This document shows, one piece after another, positions 22,661 to 34,100 of a DNA stretch of 64,000 bases. The notes under the pieces were generated by a model that saw nothing but the letters and a program-made list of their open reading frames with translations, searched no databases and was not told the origin of the DNA. A program made the position numbers and the translations under genes. Origin of the DNA: Nicotiana tabacum. Lineage: Eukaryota > Streptophyta > Magnoliopsida > Solanales > Solanaceae. How positions within the stretch are numbered: the stretch's first letter is position 1; every line of letters starts with the position of its first letter. The stretch is taken from the NCBI RefSeq assembly GCF_000715075.1, contig NC_134097.1, positions 64,389,190 to 64,453,189 on the forward strand. Reading direction: 5' to 3'.

Positions 22661-23173
22661 CTGGTTAGCCTAAGGATGTTAAATTCTCAGTCTGCTCACT
22701 TGAACGTCGACGCTGAGTCAGGCCACCACAGCGAGAAAAAATAACATGATACCTAGCAATGATGTGCCCACCTACTGACCCTAATGGTCTCCCAGCCGTC
22801 AACCCGGTTGATGTGATCTCATAGGTTGCCATACATTTTAACCTACCAACTAACCCCGAAAACAAAATTTGCGGGGCACCCCAACCATCATCTCGAGAAG
22901 CGCCCGAAGGTGAAGGTGATGAGGTGAGCTTGCGGATGATTTTTCGAAATGTTTCCAGCTCAGCAAGCGACAATAGCACAATTATAGACCTAGATCCACA
23001 CCCCTAACAGGGTCGAGCTCGAGCAGACCAAGGAAAATACTCGAAGGAATGAACAAGTTGTCCATGGAAGTAGGTGAATTAGGGCCCGGTAAAACTTTCG
23101 ATACGTAGATGCTCGAAGTGTTGACAAAACGGGTGGAGTCTGGCGAGAAAAGATAGAGGCCAATGACAAGAAG

Positions 23174-23961
23174 ATGGAAACTTATAACTCCAGGGTCGAT
23201 CAGATCCCAAGATCACCCCCGATATTGAAGGGACCGGACTCCAAAAAGTTCATTCAGAAGCCTTTCCCCCCGAGGGCGGCACCAAAGTCGATCCCGATGA
23301 GGTTTCAAATGACCGCATTCCCAAATATAATGGGACCACAGATCCAAATGAGCATGTAACCTCCTATACATGTATAATTAAGGTGAATGACCTGGAAGAC
23401 GACAAGATTAAGTCTGTGTTGCTGAAAAAATTTGGGGAAACCTTGTCCAAGGGAGCAATGATATGGTATCACAACTTCCCTCTAAATTCTTTTGACTCGT
23501 TTGCTATGCTTGCAGATGCTTTCATAAAGGCCCATGCCGGTGCCATCAAGGTCGAGACATGGAAGTCAGACCTTTTCAAGGTCAAGCAGAGGGATAACGA
23601 TATGCTTAGGGAGTTCATATCGAGTTTCCAAATGGAACGGATGGATCTGCCGCCGGTCGGGGATGATTGGGCAATTCAGGAATTTACTCAAAGGCTCAAC
23701 CCCCAAAGCTTTGTGGTATTTGAATAGCTAAATCAAAACTTGGTTGAGTATCCGGCGGTCACCTTGGCTGACGTTCAAAATAGGTATCAATCGAAGATCA
23801 GAGTTAAAGACGACCGACTCGGGGCCCTTCGAGGTCTGTTTACCCCAGTAGAACCAATGACAGACCTAAGAGAATCATCGATTAGGAGCCAAGGTCGGTC
23901 CGAGATCAATAATAACTGTACGGTGTGGATCGAAGGGGAAACGGATCCAAGCACCACCCAA
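23174..23961 (+). pseudogene. Ty3-gypsy gag (capsid region), frameshifted and stopped
   Basis: The capsid-like retrotransposon gag domain is clear: GETLSKGAMIWYHNFPLNSF, FAMLADAFIKAHAGAIKVET, QRDNDMLREFISSFQMERMD. A reading-frame shift near 23320 separates the N-terminal part (PPILKGPDSKKFIQKPFPP) from it, and a TAG at 23725-23727 interrupts before LVEYPAVTLADVQNRYQSK. The C-terminal zinc knuckle and protease found in related copies are absent, because the sequence jumps to unrelated DNA soon after 23961. A related Gag's C-terminal half is preserved separately at 18245-19192. Confidence 0.85.
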
Positions 23962-24401
23962 TAAGGAACAACAAGAGAAATGATCAAGGACCGTGAAGCA
24001 ACCACGGAAAAGGTCCTCCCCTTCGTGGGCCGTTCCCACATTAGGTTCCTCATGGCCTGGGCTTCTTGAATTTTCCCCTCGTAAAATGTGGGGAGGGGCG
24101 GCAAATCGCCAATATCTATTGCCCCAAGCAAGTCACTTGGGGAATTCTATTCTTCGAAGGGCCTCGGAACCTGCCCCTTCAAGCACATTTGCCAATTGCT
24201 CATCACGGTGGGAGGCATATTCAACCTCCGACTACTCGGGGACTTTTCTCAAGCCATATTTCGAGATCTTCTCGGCCCGAGGCTGAACCTCTTCGATCAT
24301 CACCGGCTCAGTGGCCTTTGGGACCTCGGTGCTCCTCTTTCGATCCACCAGCTCGAAGCCAGCATCTTCATTTTCCTCTTATTCATCTTGTAGTCACAGA
24401 A
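23962..24401 (+). other. Deletion-junction region of the gypsy element
   Basis: Between the end of gag homology and the 3' end of the antisense gene there is no recognisable domain on either strand. The pol genes expected here are missing. Confidence 0.45.
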
Positions 24402-25544
24402 CTACATCCGCAAGCAGGACAGTGGTATCTTTCTTCGACTTACGAGCCTTACTCTTTTGGGCTTTGGAGTCTCAGAGGGCAAGTCCTTTTTCCTTTTTTT
24501 TTCCTTCGTCGGCTTAGAGACCGGGGGCGAAACCTCCTCCTCCCTGGACGGGGGCCTCATGACGGCATCTTTTCCGAGGCCTGTATGAAAGGAAATCAGG
24601 TAAGTATAAAACGGAAACACTTTAACAAAAGCCATCAGATACATAGAGAAAAAGATTACCGTGATTTTTGGCCTCCCATCGTCCCCTTTCTTAATCGTGC
24701 CATGAGCGCTCAGCATACGAGGAAGTCGAAGATAGGGTCCGAACCCAGCTCTCGAGGTTCAGAATCGCCCAAGGCATCCAAGCGACCACTACATCATAGA
24801 AAAGGATGTTGATAACGAGAAGTAAAGGAAACAAGACAGTAAATAGAAGCTAAAGGAAGGATTGAACTTACCCTCCATATTTCACTTATCGGAAAATGGC
24901 ATCTTCTCGGTCGGAATTAGGTTGGAAGTCCTTACTCGAAAGAACCAACTTATCCACCCTCGATACTTGTCCTTATTTATGCTCGAGAACAGTACCTTGG
25001 TGGCCTGACGCTGAAGCTTTATTGATCCACCTCAAAAAAGATGAAGCCTATACAACCTGATGAGGTGGTCGAGGGTGAAAGGCGTCCTTTTCGACTTTGC
25101 TTGCAAAAATCGAAATAGAATGACAATCCGCCAAAAGGAAGGATAGATCTGACATAGGGTTATTTTATATAGGCGGCAAAAGTCAATGATGAAGGAATCG
25201 ACGGGGCCCAGCGTGAAAGGGTAAGTGTAAACACTTAGAAACCCTTCCACACGAGTAGTGATATCTTCCTCAGGAGTCAGAATTACCACCTCTTTCTTTT
25301 CCTAATGGCAGTCTTTCTTGACCTGCTCGAGGTCACTCTCAATTATCGAGCACATGTATCTCGACATTGGCTCACACTGGTCAGGAACAAATGAAGTTTT
25401 CTCGAATTTGAATTCGGAAGAAAGATCACACCCCACCTCGGGAAAGCACTCCTCAAGGTGCGACTCCACCGGCGTTTTATTGTTGGCTGGCCACGATAAA
25501 GTGGCGCCCTCCTTTTGCGGTACTATCTTGGACATTTTTTCCAT
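24402..25544 (-). pseudogene. Antisense three-exon gene of the gypsy element (gypsy-type putative transposase family)
   Basis: On the strand opposite gag, exon 1 (25544-24872) encodes MEKMSKIVPQKEGA, SVYTYPFTLGPVDSFIIDF and LCQIYPSFWRIVILFRFL. This resembles the plant family annotated as 'putative gypsy type transposon' (PF04195 by recall). Intron 1 (24871-24789, 83 nt, GTAAGT...TAG) leads to exon 2 (24788-24660; AWMPWAILNLESWVRTL). Intron 2 (24659-24581, 79 nt, GTAATC...CAG) leads to exon 3 (24580-24402; GLGKDAVMRPPSREEEV, then a lysine-rich tail). The joins keep codon phase (NMEV/VAWMP and EAKNH/GLGKD). It is dead: stops at 25302-25304, 25032-25034 and near 24881, and a frame loss in exon 2. 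A possible acceptor just before the ATG (acttgcag) hints at an upstream exon. Function unknown. Confidence 0.7.
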
Positions 25545-25917
25545 CTCTGCAAGTTGGAAGAAGAGAATGAGTTTTAGTGTTTTAAGGGAAAGTTGGTAAC
25601 TAAACCTAGAGATTATAAAGCATGAAAAAGCTTGAAAGAAGTGAAAAGTTTTAAAGATTAGTACAAGAAAAATTCAATTTAAAGTTTGAGGAAGTAAGAG
25701 GAAGACTTATTTAAAAGATTCACGGCGACGGTTCAAAGGCACTGGTGGCCGACCACCAACTGATGCTCATTAATAATTTTGTGAACTGTACCGACGGGAC
25801 GTTTCGGTCACTTTTTGTCGCTTACGTCATGAGGATGACGTCATGACAGATCGTGGTACAAAATCGAAGGCTCAATTCGTTTATTCTCGTTACATTCCAA
25901 GAAACGAAGGGACTATC
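25545..25917. other. Region between antisense gene and 3' LTR, with polypurine tract
   Basis: No gene is seen. The last bases (gaaacgaagggactatc, 25901-25917) form a weak purine tract immediately before the LTR start and are the likely plus-strand primer site. Confidence 0.45.
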
Positions 25918-26570
25918 TGTATACGGTTAAAACCAGGCTTGTCCGATTTTACTATTTAATCGAGACCAGGGAATTGCATCGAGGGTCAGCCTTACAATGG
26001 ATCAGACCAGAGCACGAAGATAAGGTATCGAGTTCGAAAATCGAGGTACCTGTCGAGATCGAGGCCAACAGCGATCGAGACCAAATATGACAGACTTCGA
26101 CCAATGCACAATAAAGGAAAAATGAGATATCCGTAACCGGTCGAAGTTCACAGCGAAAATCCCGGAACGGATCAAATCAAGGGCGATTGTTTAGGCTAAT
26201 CATGGGATCTACTTTCGTAATTAGAATTGTACCATAGATAGGATTTCTCTACTCTATAAAGAGAGTTTTAATCATTTTGTAAACATCTTACATTTACGCA
26301 TATCAAAGCAATACAATACTTTCTAGCTTATATTCTCTCTTTAATTTACATATTCTTGTTCATCAGTTAGTTTGTTTCTTAACTATTTTGGGCACCGATC
26401 AGTTCGAGGGCACTCAAGCTCGAGGGCTGAATCACGTTTCAAGACCGGTTTGCTTCATCTCATTGTTAATTTATATTGTTAATCTTTACATTTATCAATT
26501 GGTATTAGCTGAAATCGCATATCCTTAAAACCACATTATAAGTTTAATTGTTATCCAATGTTTAGGATAA
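25918..26570 (+). repeat. 3' LTR of the deleted gypsy element (right end approximate)
   Basis: Starts TGTATACGGTTAAAACCAG after a purine tract. A TATA box, CTCTATAAAGAGAG, is at 26253-26266. The end is placed where gttatccaatgtttagg gives way to unrelated sequence; a canonical CA end is not preserved. Confidence 0.6.
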
Positions 26571-26615
26571 AAAATAGTACGTTCCAGATTTCACAACTTA
26601 TACATTTTCCTTTTA

Positions 26616-27427
26616 GGGTGTGTTTGGTAGAAAGAAAATATTTTTCGGAAATATCTTCCAATTTTCCCATATTTGGTTGGCTTAAATGTTTTGGAAAACA
26701 TTTTCCTTATTTTCCTTATGAAGAGAAGGGAAAACATTTTCCAAAACTCTTTCTCAATCTTCCCCACCCTCACCAACCCACCCCACACCCTCTCTCCAAA
26801 AAGGGATCATTTTTTTCAAATTTCGATTTATTTTTTTGTCAACACCCACCCCCCTCCCCCGCACAAAAAATATTATTTTTTTTGGAGTTTCAAATTTCTA
26901 TTTTTTTCGTTTTTCTGCACCACGCCCCCCCCCCCCCCTCCGCGCCAAACCCCACCCCCGCACAAAAAAAAGTTTTTATTTTTTACTTTCTTTTTTGTAA
27001 TTTTCAAATTTCTATTTTTTCATTTTTTTGCATCCCCCCCCCCCCCCACCCGGGAAAAAAATATTTTTTTATATATTTTCAGTTTTAGTTTTTTTATTTT
27101 TCGGTTTACAGGTTCGAAATTTTACAAGTTCCAAAGTTATGAGTTCGGAGGTTTATATGTTTGGATTTATGGGTTTAGAAATTATAAAGTTTAAGGGTTC
27201 GAAAGTTTAGCGGTTCGGAAGTTTATGAAATTTGTGGGTGCGAAGGTTGTTGGTTCGAAAGTTTATGACTTCATATTTATTATGTCTAAATTATTTATGA
27301 ATGCTCTTAAAAAATTATTTTTCCTTAATTTGTGTTTGGGAATAAGATTACTACTTATTTTTCAAAAATATATTTTCTTGAAAAGTATTTTCCACGGAGA
27401 ATATTTTCCGTTATACTAACCACACCC
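26616..27427. mobile_element. MITE-like element, PIF/Harbinger (Tourist) type, 812 bp
   Basis: Imperfect terminal inverted repeats (GGGTGTGTTTGGTA at left; the right end's complement reads GGGTGTGGTTAGTA) are flanked by TTA on both sides (26613-26615 and 27428-27430), the target duplication typical of PIF/Harbinger. The interior has C runs of about 10-15 (near 26925 and 27037) and a degenerate ggttcgaaagttta array (27108-27265). No transposase is encoded; the open frames across it are low-complexity. Confidence 0.7.
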
Positions 27428-27430
27428 TTA

Positions 27431-28419
27431 ATGTCTTTCTTCATCAAATTGTGGTTACATTTAAGTGCACATAACAATCTTAAAGGAAAGGAGCCATTAT
27501 TCCTTTCTTAGTTGGATCGCCCCGAAGGAACACAGGAAGTTGTTACTAAGACAATGAAAAAGGTAACTGTTGAATTGCTTTAGTGGAAAGGATTTTCTTT
27601 CTTCAGTATTTTAAGAGGGAGAAAAGGTAAAATTCTAACAAAAGATAAATGTAAATGCTATAAAGAGGTGTCATGTCATCACTTTTTGGCCCTCCTTTAT
27701 ATATATAAAAGATATATAAATTATGTTACAATAAATATTTTATGTATAAAATATATTATAAAATTATATACATATAATATCGGATTTTTTATTTTTATTT
27801 GATTTTTTTAGTTAAGTCAAATGAAGTCAATTACGATCGGATTTTACAATACCAAATCAAATCAAACCGAACTACTAATCAAGTTTTTTCAGTTCGAATT
27901 ATCGGTCGATGTGATTTATCGATTTTCTTTATAGAACCCTACTTTAGCCATGATTGAACCCTTGCTTAAGAAGCTTTCTGGATTTTACACCCATTTCACT
28001 AACTATTTGTGCACGGACAAATTAATTATGGCTACCTCTTTAGAGCCATCATGCAATATTAATTGCAAAATTGAGCCCGCAAGATTCATGGACAATATTG
28101 TTAAGTATAAAGAGAGGTCTCCCCTAGTTCTTTACCACCGCAAACAGGGTGAAATTCAAAATAGCCAGATTTACAAGTGGTAATTCAAAAAAAGATTTTT
28201 ATATTCTTATACAATATATAAAACTATATTACATTCCCTGTTCAAGTTTTACAATAATTACATTTTATATACCCAATTACCATTTATGTACATTTTAAGG
28301 GAATTAATGATAATAATTAGTGTCCTATAATTACTCTAACATATCTTCCACCCTCCCACGTTTCTCTCTCCACATCTCATCCCTTCCCCCACGTATCTTG
28401 CACCCACCCACGATTTCAC
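27431..28419. other. Intergenic, AT-rich, no gene recognised
   Basis: Includes a stretch near 27780-27940 rich in aaatcaaaccgaa/atcgattttc-like words that looks like old repeat DNA. The short open frames have no recognisable content. Confidence 0.4.
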
Positions 28420-28690
28420 TATTGACAACCATTAAAAAACTTTGAAGCTTTGAATTCGAATTTGGGTTTTCAAAAAACATTATTTGTTTGAATTGGATGT
28501 TGTTGCAAAGAATTGGGAATTCTCTCTACGTCTCTCTTTATCTCTCAATCCCTAATTTCAGTAATGTAAAGCAAAGGAAAAGAGAGTTGCAATTCCACCA
28601 TTGACAACCATTAAAAAGTTTTGAAGCTTTGAATTCAAATTTGGGTTTTTAAAAATCATTATTTGTTTGGATTGAGTGTTGTTGCAAACA
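28420..28690. repeat. Direct repeat pair, about 95 bp, 174 bp apart
   Basis: The block attgacaaccattaaaaa...tttgaagctttgaattc...ttgttgcaaa...attggg occurs at about 28420-28517 and again at about 28594-28690, with a few substitutions. Confidence 0.7.
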
Positions 28691-28897
28691 ATTGGGAATT
28701 TAGTTTGGAGTTTAATCAAAATTTTGAGGGGTTTTGGCGAAGATTAGACTTGGTTTTGGCTGAATTTCAGATTGAAACTCGAAGAAGAAGAAGACATGAT
28801 ATACATTATATTTACGAAATTGTAGAAAAATTGTATTCTGTTGTTTATATATTTTTCTTTTATTTATTTAACTATTGTATGAAAGTTGAACAATATT

Positions 28898-29160
28898 GTA
28901 TTAAAATTATATTTAAGTTGTATGATATTGTAGTTGTATATAACTGAGTAGAAATAATGTACGAAATTTATAAATAAGTTGTAGATAAGTTGTATAATAC
29001 ATAATTAATTGTATGAAATTTATTTTTAGTATGTATAAATCAGATACAAAATATACAAAAAGACATATTGTATAAAATTTGTATTTAAGTTGTATGTTAT
29101 TGTAGTTATATTTAACTGGATAAAAATAATGTGTGAAAGTTGTAGATAAATTGTATAATA
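28898..29160. repeat. Direct repeat pair, about 90 bp, about 170 bp apart
   Basis: The block ttaagttgtatg...attgtagtt...taactg...aaaataatgt...gttgtagata...ttgtataat occurs at about 28898-28998 and about 29070-29160. No gene is seen. Confidence 0.65.
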
Positions 29161-29167
29161 ATGAATT

Positions 29168-29685
29168 GAAACAGAGATCCAGAGTTCAAAAGCTCCAACA
29201 AATAATCTGGAAAATCAGTCTAGGCCTATTTGATTTTCAAGTCAGTTAAGAAAGTGAGTTGACTTGTTTTTGAATTAGTTTACTTTATTTTACTTATATA
29301 GAAGCCACAAAGAGTGGAGAGAGCTTGTGGTAGTGATGCTTGTGGGGGCATTTTGGAGTTTGTTTTGGGTGGCATAGGAGAATTGTACTCTCTGCTTCAT
29401 CGTTCGATTAGGACAAACTTGTTCCTCAGAGAACGGACCCTGAAGAAAGTCCTCTTCCACTAACAGGTGAGAGTGATTGTCTGCTTGAACCAGGTCTCCC
29501 CCTTTCATATTCCCTGTATAAATTCTTATGGAACTCTTTAATAGTTGTTGTGATTTCCTATGTTTCAACAATGATTTTGTCATTTGTTTTCTGCCTGTCG
29601 ATGTGATTATATCCCCCGCATCTTTTGGAAATAAACTGGTATTCTTATCTCCTTGCTGAAGCCGCTGACTCTGGATCTCTGTTTC
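29168..29685. repeat. 17-bp inverted repeat enclosing an open frame
   Basis: gaaacagagatccagag at 29168-29184 is exactly complementary to 29669-29685, and similarity continues weakly past it. The right arm lies inside the minus-strand open frame 29754-29290, so the left arm may be an inverted fragment copy of it. Confidence 0.55.
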
Positions 29686-29754
29686 CGGGCAATCTCCTCT
29701 TAAGGAGAAAGAAAAGGAAAAAGGTGTAACTACATCACTTGATTTAAGACACAA
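29290..29754 (-). CDS. Unrecognised open frame, 154 codons
   Basis: The frame begins MCLKSSDVVTPFSF and runs to a TAA at 29290. It is hydrophilic, with Q/K/S-rich sequence (TEIQSQRLQQGDKN, SLLKHRKSQQLLKSS), and has no domain I recognise. It sits in repeat-rich DNA with no visible promoter or partner gene. It could be a gene remnant or chance; length alone is weak evidence. Confidence 0.25.
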   Translation of the reverse strand: MCLKSSDVVTPFSFSFSLRGDCPETEIQSQRLQQGDKNTSLFPKDAGDIITSTGRKQMTKSLLKHRKSQQLLKSSIRIYTGNMKGGDLVQADNHSHLLVEEDFLQGPFSEEQVCPNRTMKQRVQFSYATQNKLQNAPTSITTTSSLHSLWLLYK

Positions 29755-29891
29755 ATAATGGATTGTGAGCCTTTTAAGGTGGATTGTATATATTTCGTAA
29801 ACAAAACTTGTTTATGTCGGGTAATTAACTAAACATGGACATTAAAGGTAATAAAGTTTCAAATAGTGTATAGGAATGAAAAAATTTCATT

Positions 29892-30142
29892 AAAAATAGC
29901 CACAGTTTCAAAAGTAATCAATTTAGCCACTTTTCATGTAAAGATAAATCTGAACGAAAATATTATTCAAAATCCGAAAAATATTCCAGCATAATATACT
30001 GGAGTTTGATTTTTTTACATGTGAACTTCCAGCATAATATACCGGTCCATCATAATATGCTGGAAGTTCATACACAAGTGCACCAATCACCAGTGTATTA
30101 TGCTGAAACTTTTCGTATTGCAGCAAAATAGTGGCTATTTTT
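29892..30142. mobile_element. MITE-like foldback element, about 250 bp
   Basis: Perfect 12-bp terminal inverted repeats AAAAATAGCCAC / GTGGCTATTTTT are at 29892-29903 and 30131-30142. A second inner inverted repeat, TGAACTTCCAGCATA, occurs near 30022 and in complement near 30055-30073. I recall similar sequences as common in Solanaceae. The superfamily cannot be fixed, as no clear target duplication was seen. Confidence 0.6.
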
Positions 30143-30283
30143 CAATGACTTTGCAAATGTTGACTATTTTTCAATTACCAGTCCGAAAACTGGTTAGTCC
30201 GTGCTATTTTCACTTATAAATAGGGTTATATGTTGGAATGATAACACCTGAACAGATAGAATCAGTATGCACAACAGAAGGAT

Positions 30284-30484
30284 TCATAAACGACTGTTAT
30301 CCAGTATCCCATATATATCATAAGATCTAGGCAAAAAACTGTTAGTAAAATCCATCAATAATTCTCCAACATTATTTGTGTAACCAACTAACTTTAGAGT
30401 CTTTAAACCTATTCCAAGATCCCATACAGGAATAATCAGCCCATTTCCAACTAAATCACGTGTTGTTTTTGTACATTCGCCATG
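30284..30484 (-). pseudogene. Unrecognised coding-like fragment, 66 codons
   Basis: The minus strand is open from 30484 to a TGA at 30284-30286 and reads with protein-like composition (LIIPVWDLGIGLKTLKLVGY, VGELLMDFTNSFLPRS). No start codon belongs to it, so it would be an exon or relic. I do not recognise the family. Confidence 0.3.
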
Positions 30485-30641
30485 TCACTGAGTGTAAGTC
30501 TCTTTGTTGAGATATTGTTAGATACGGATCGGGGTTCAAGTGTTCCTTAGTTTAGGTATCTAAATAAAATAAAATGAAAAGAGGACAAATTTAACGAGAA
30601 GACTGTATTCAGCCAAAAATATTTAAATTGCACCATTGCCC

Positions 30642-30985
30642 TATTGAATGCCAAAACTCCCACATCGGTGGAAGACCAAATTGGTTGGGATTTTCCCCCT
30701 ATAAAAGGACGCCTAATGTTTAGAATTTAAATACACCTCTCACTTTCCTTCTTATTTTCTTAAGGCATTTGTATCTTCTCTCTTTAGTATTATTTCACTT
30801 GTATTTTTGGAGTGAAATAAAATATTGGTTGTGTCCGAGGAGTAGGCAAAATTAGCCGAACCTCGTAAATTCTGGTGTTCCTTTTATTGTTGCTTTATTG
30901 TCTTATTTATTATTTGGTGGCTGTCATAATTTTTGCTATAGTAGTTGTGACTTATTCACACTATATACATTTGGCTTCCGCAATA
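30642..30985 (+). repeat. 5' LTR, copia copy 1
   Basis: Starts TATTGAATGCC (expected TGTTG) and ends CAATA (expected CAACA), so both termini are mutated. CTCCCACATCG at 30657-30667 and TATAAAAG at 30700-30707, 32 bp apart, form the promoter core. Confidence 0.92.
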
Positions 30986-31193
30986 ATTGGTATCAGAGCC
31001 AAGGTACTGTCTAAGTATGCTCTGTGGTTGCAACATAGTCTGATCTTCCACATCAGAAAAGATTTATCTTGGTAACTGAGTCAAGTTTCTATCTGAGTAT
31101 GCTCTGTGGTTGCAGCTTAGTCTGATCTTCCACACCAGAAAGGAAATAATCTTGATTTGTGTCGTCAGCTATTAAATAATGTTTGTGTCAAAG

Positions 31194-34100
31194 ATGGGAG
31201 ACAACAAACAAGAAGAATCTGCATCAAGTGTCAATAATACGTCATCATTGGCATCTTCGCTTATGACAAGAATTGTGTCAAATGCGAAATTTGCGGTAGA
31301 AATTTTTGACGGATCAGGACATTTTGGGATGTGTCAAGGCGAGGTTCTAGATGTCCTTTTTCAACAAGGGCTAGATCTTGCTATTGAAGAAAAAAGAGAC
31401 CAGATGTTATTGGAGAAGAAGATTTGAAAATTATCAACCGTGTTGTTTGAGGTACCATTCGATCCTAACTTGCTAGAGAGCATAAATATACATATATAAA
31501 GGAAACTTCTGCAAGTAAATTATGGAAAGCACTGGAGGATAAATTTTTGAAGAAAAACAGTCAAAATAAATTGTACATGAAGAAGAGACTATTTCACTTC
31601 ACCCATGTTCCTGGTACCACGATGAATGAACATATCACCAGTTTCAATAAGTTGGTCACATATTTGCAAAATATGGATACAACTTTTGATGATGGTGACT
31701 TGGCCTTAATGTTGTTGGCGTCACTTCCTGATGAGTACGAGCACGTTGAAACTACTCTACTCCATGGAAATGACGAAGTTTCTCTCAGAGAAGTTTGTTC
31801 GGCTTTGATACAGCTATGAACAAAGAAAGGGAGAAAAACAAAAGGGTGGGGAAGGAGAAGCACTGGTTGTGAGGGGTCGCCCTCAAAATCAAACGAAGAC
31901 AAAGAAGGGAAGATCCAAGTCAAGATCCAAACCCAGCAAAGATGAATGTGCCTTTTGTCGAGAAAAGAGGCACTGGAAGAAAGACTGTCCGAAGTTGAAG
32001 AATAAGGCCAAACATAACAATGGAAAGGCCATTATGGATTCAAATGTAGCTGATTGTGATGATTCAGACTTCTCATTAGTTACAACAGAGTCATCAACAT
32101 CATCAGACATATGGTTGATGGACTCGGCTTGTAGCTATCATATGTGTCCCAACAGGGACTGGTTCGTGGATTTTCAAGAAGGAGAATATGGAATTATTCA
32201 CACAGCGGATAACAGCCCTCTTACCTCATATGGGATTGGTTCAATACGATTAAGGAACCACGATGGAATGATCAGAACATTAACAGATGTTCGATATGTA
32301 CCAGATTTGAAGAAGAATCTCATCTCTATGGGAGCCCTAGAATCAAAAGGGTTCAAAATCATTGCAGAAAATGGAGTGATGAGAGTATGCTCTGGTGCAC
32401 TAGTGGTAATGAAGGCTAATCGGAAGAACAATAATATGTACCGCTATCGTGGCAGTACAGTTATTGGGACAGCGACAGTGACATCCAATGACGACAAAGA
32501 GGCAGAAGCAACCAAGCTATTGCACATGCACTTGGGATATGCTGGAGGAAAATCCTTGAAAATTCTATCAGATTAAGGATTGTTAAAAGGAGTAAAGACT
32601 TGCAACTTGGAGTTTTGTGAGCATTGTGTAAAAGGGAAACAGACAAGGGTTAAATTTGGTACAGTGATCCATAATACTAAAGGCATTTTGGATTATGTAC
32701 ACTCTGATGTTTGGGGTCCTTCCAAAACACCTTCATTGGGTGGGAAGCACTATTTTGTAACCTTTGTTGATGATTTTTTCCGAAGAGTATGGATGTATAC
32801 AATGAAGAGCAAAGATGAAGTATTGGGAATTGTTCTCAAATGGAAGACGATGGTGGATAATCAAACAGGCAAGAGGATCAAGTGTATTCGCACAGACAAT
32901 GTAGGTGAATACAAAAATGATCATTTCAATAAGGTCTGTGAAAATGATGGCATCGTCCGACACTTCACTGTCAGACATACACCACAACAGAATGGAGTGG
33001 CAGAACGTATGAAACGGACCTTGCCGGAGAAGGTACGGTGTATGTTGTCCAATGCTGGCTTGAGCAAAGAATTTTGGGTTGAGGCAGTTACATATGCATG
33101 TCACCTCATTAATCGCTTACCATCTGCTGTTGTTGATGGCAAGACACCATTTGAAAAATGGTATAGAAAGACTGCTGTAGATTATGACTCTTTGCACGTG
33201 TTTGGCTCAACTGCATATTATCATGTGACAGAGTCAAAATTGGATCCAAGAGCAAAGAAGACTATTTTTATGGGAATTACTTTTGGAGTCAAAAGATATC
33301 GCTTATGGTGTCCTATGACAAAGAAAGTAATATTCAGCAGGGATGTTACCTTTGATGAATCTGCTATGGTAAATAAGGTAACAGAAGATACCAAACAAAA
33401 TGAAGGTGCTTCTAAGCAGGTAGAGTTTGAGGGAAAATTTATTTTTCCTACATACGAAGCAGAGGAGGAAACAAATGAAGATTACCCTCTGGAAGGAGAG
33501 CCAGTAGAGGAGATTCCAACTCAGGAACCTCAACAACAACTTGAATCAATAGCAACCAGCAGGCCAAAAAGAACAATAACGAAACTTGTTCGTCTCATAA
33601 AGACGGGTGCTTGTGCAACCTCAATTGTAGCTGATGATGTTCCTACCACTTATAAAGACGCAGTCCAAAGTTCAGAAGAAGATAAGTGGAGGATTGCCAT
33701 GAATGATGAAATAAAGTCCCTTCATCAGAATCATACATGGAGATTGACCAATCTCCCGAAGGGAAAAAAAGCAATTGGGTGCAAATGGGTATTTGCAAAG
33801 AAGGAAGGATTTCCTAACCAAGTAGATATTCGCTATAAAGCAAGATTGGTAGTCAAAGGATATGCTCAAAAGGAGGGAATTGATTACAATGAAGTGTTTT
33901 CTCCAGTTGTAAAACATTCCTCCATTAGAATTATGTTGGCTTTGGTAGCACAATTGGATTTGGAACTAGTTCAGATGGATTTTTACATGGAAACTTGGAG
34001 GAGGAAATCTACATGACTCAGCCAGAAGGATTCAAAGTTGCTGGAAAAGAAAATATGGCGTGCAAACTTGAAAAATCGTTGTACGGATTGAAACAATCTT

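Larger units (their letters stand above)
22173..26570 (+). mobile_element. Internally deleted Ty3-gypsy element (gag + antisense gene, no pol)
   Basis: The order on the plus strand is an LTR-like start (TGTGTACGGGTAAAATTGG at 22173), a TATA box near 22532, gag (23174-23961), then directly an antisense gene (25544-24402), a polypurine tract and a 3' LTR beginning TGTATACGG at 25918. There is no RT, RNase H or integrase, so pol has been deleted between about 23962 and 24400. The two LTRs are only loosely similar, so the element is old or is a chimera of two related copies. It resembles non-autonomous gag-only elements (TR-GAG type) in layout. Confidence 0.65.

Noticed and set aside
24066..24812. 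Plus-strand 248-codon open frame
   Set aside because: It overlaps the antisense three-exon gene, has no recognisable domain and is best read as its shadow.
26558..27210. Open frames of 170+ codons
   Set aside because: Proline/phenylalanine low-complexity translations of C and T runs inside a MITE.
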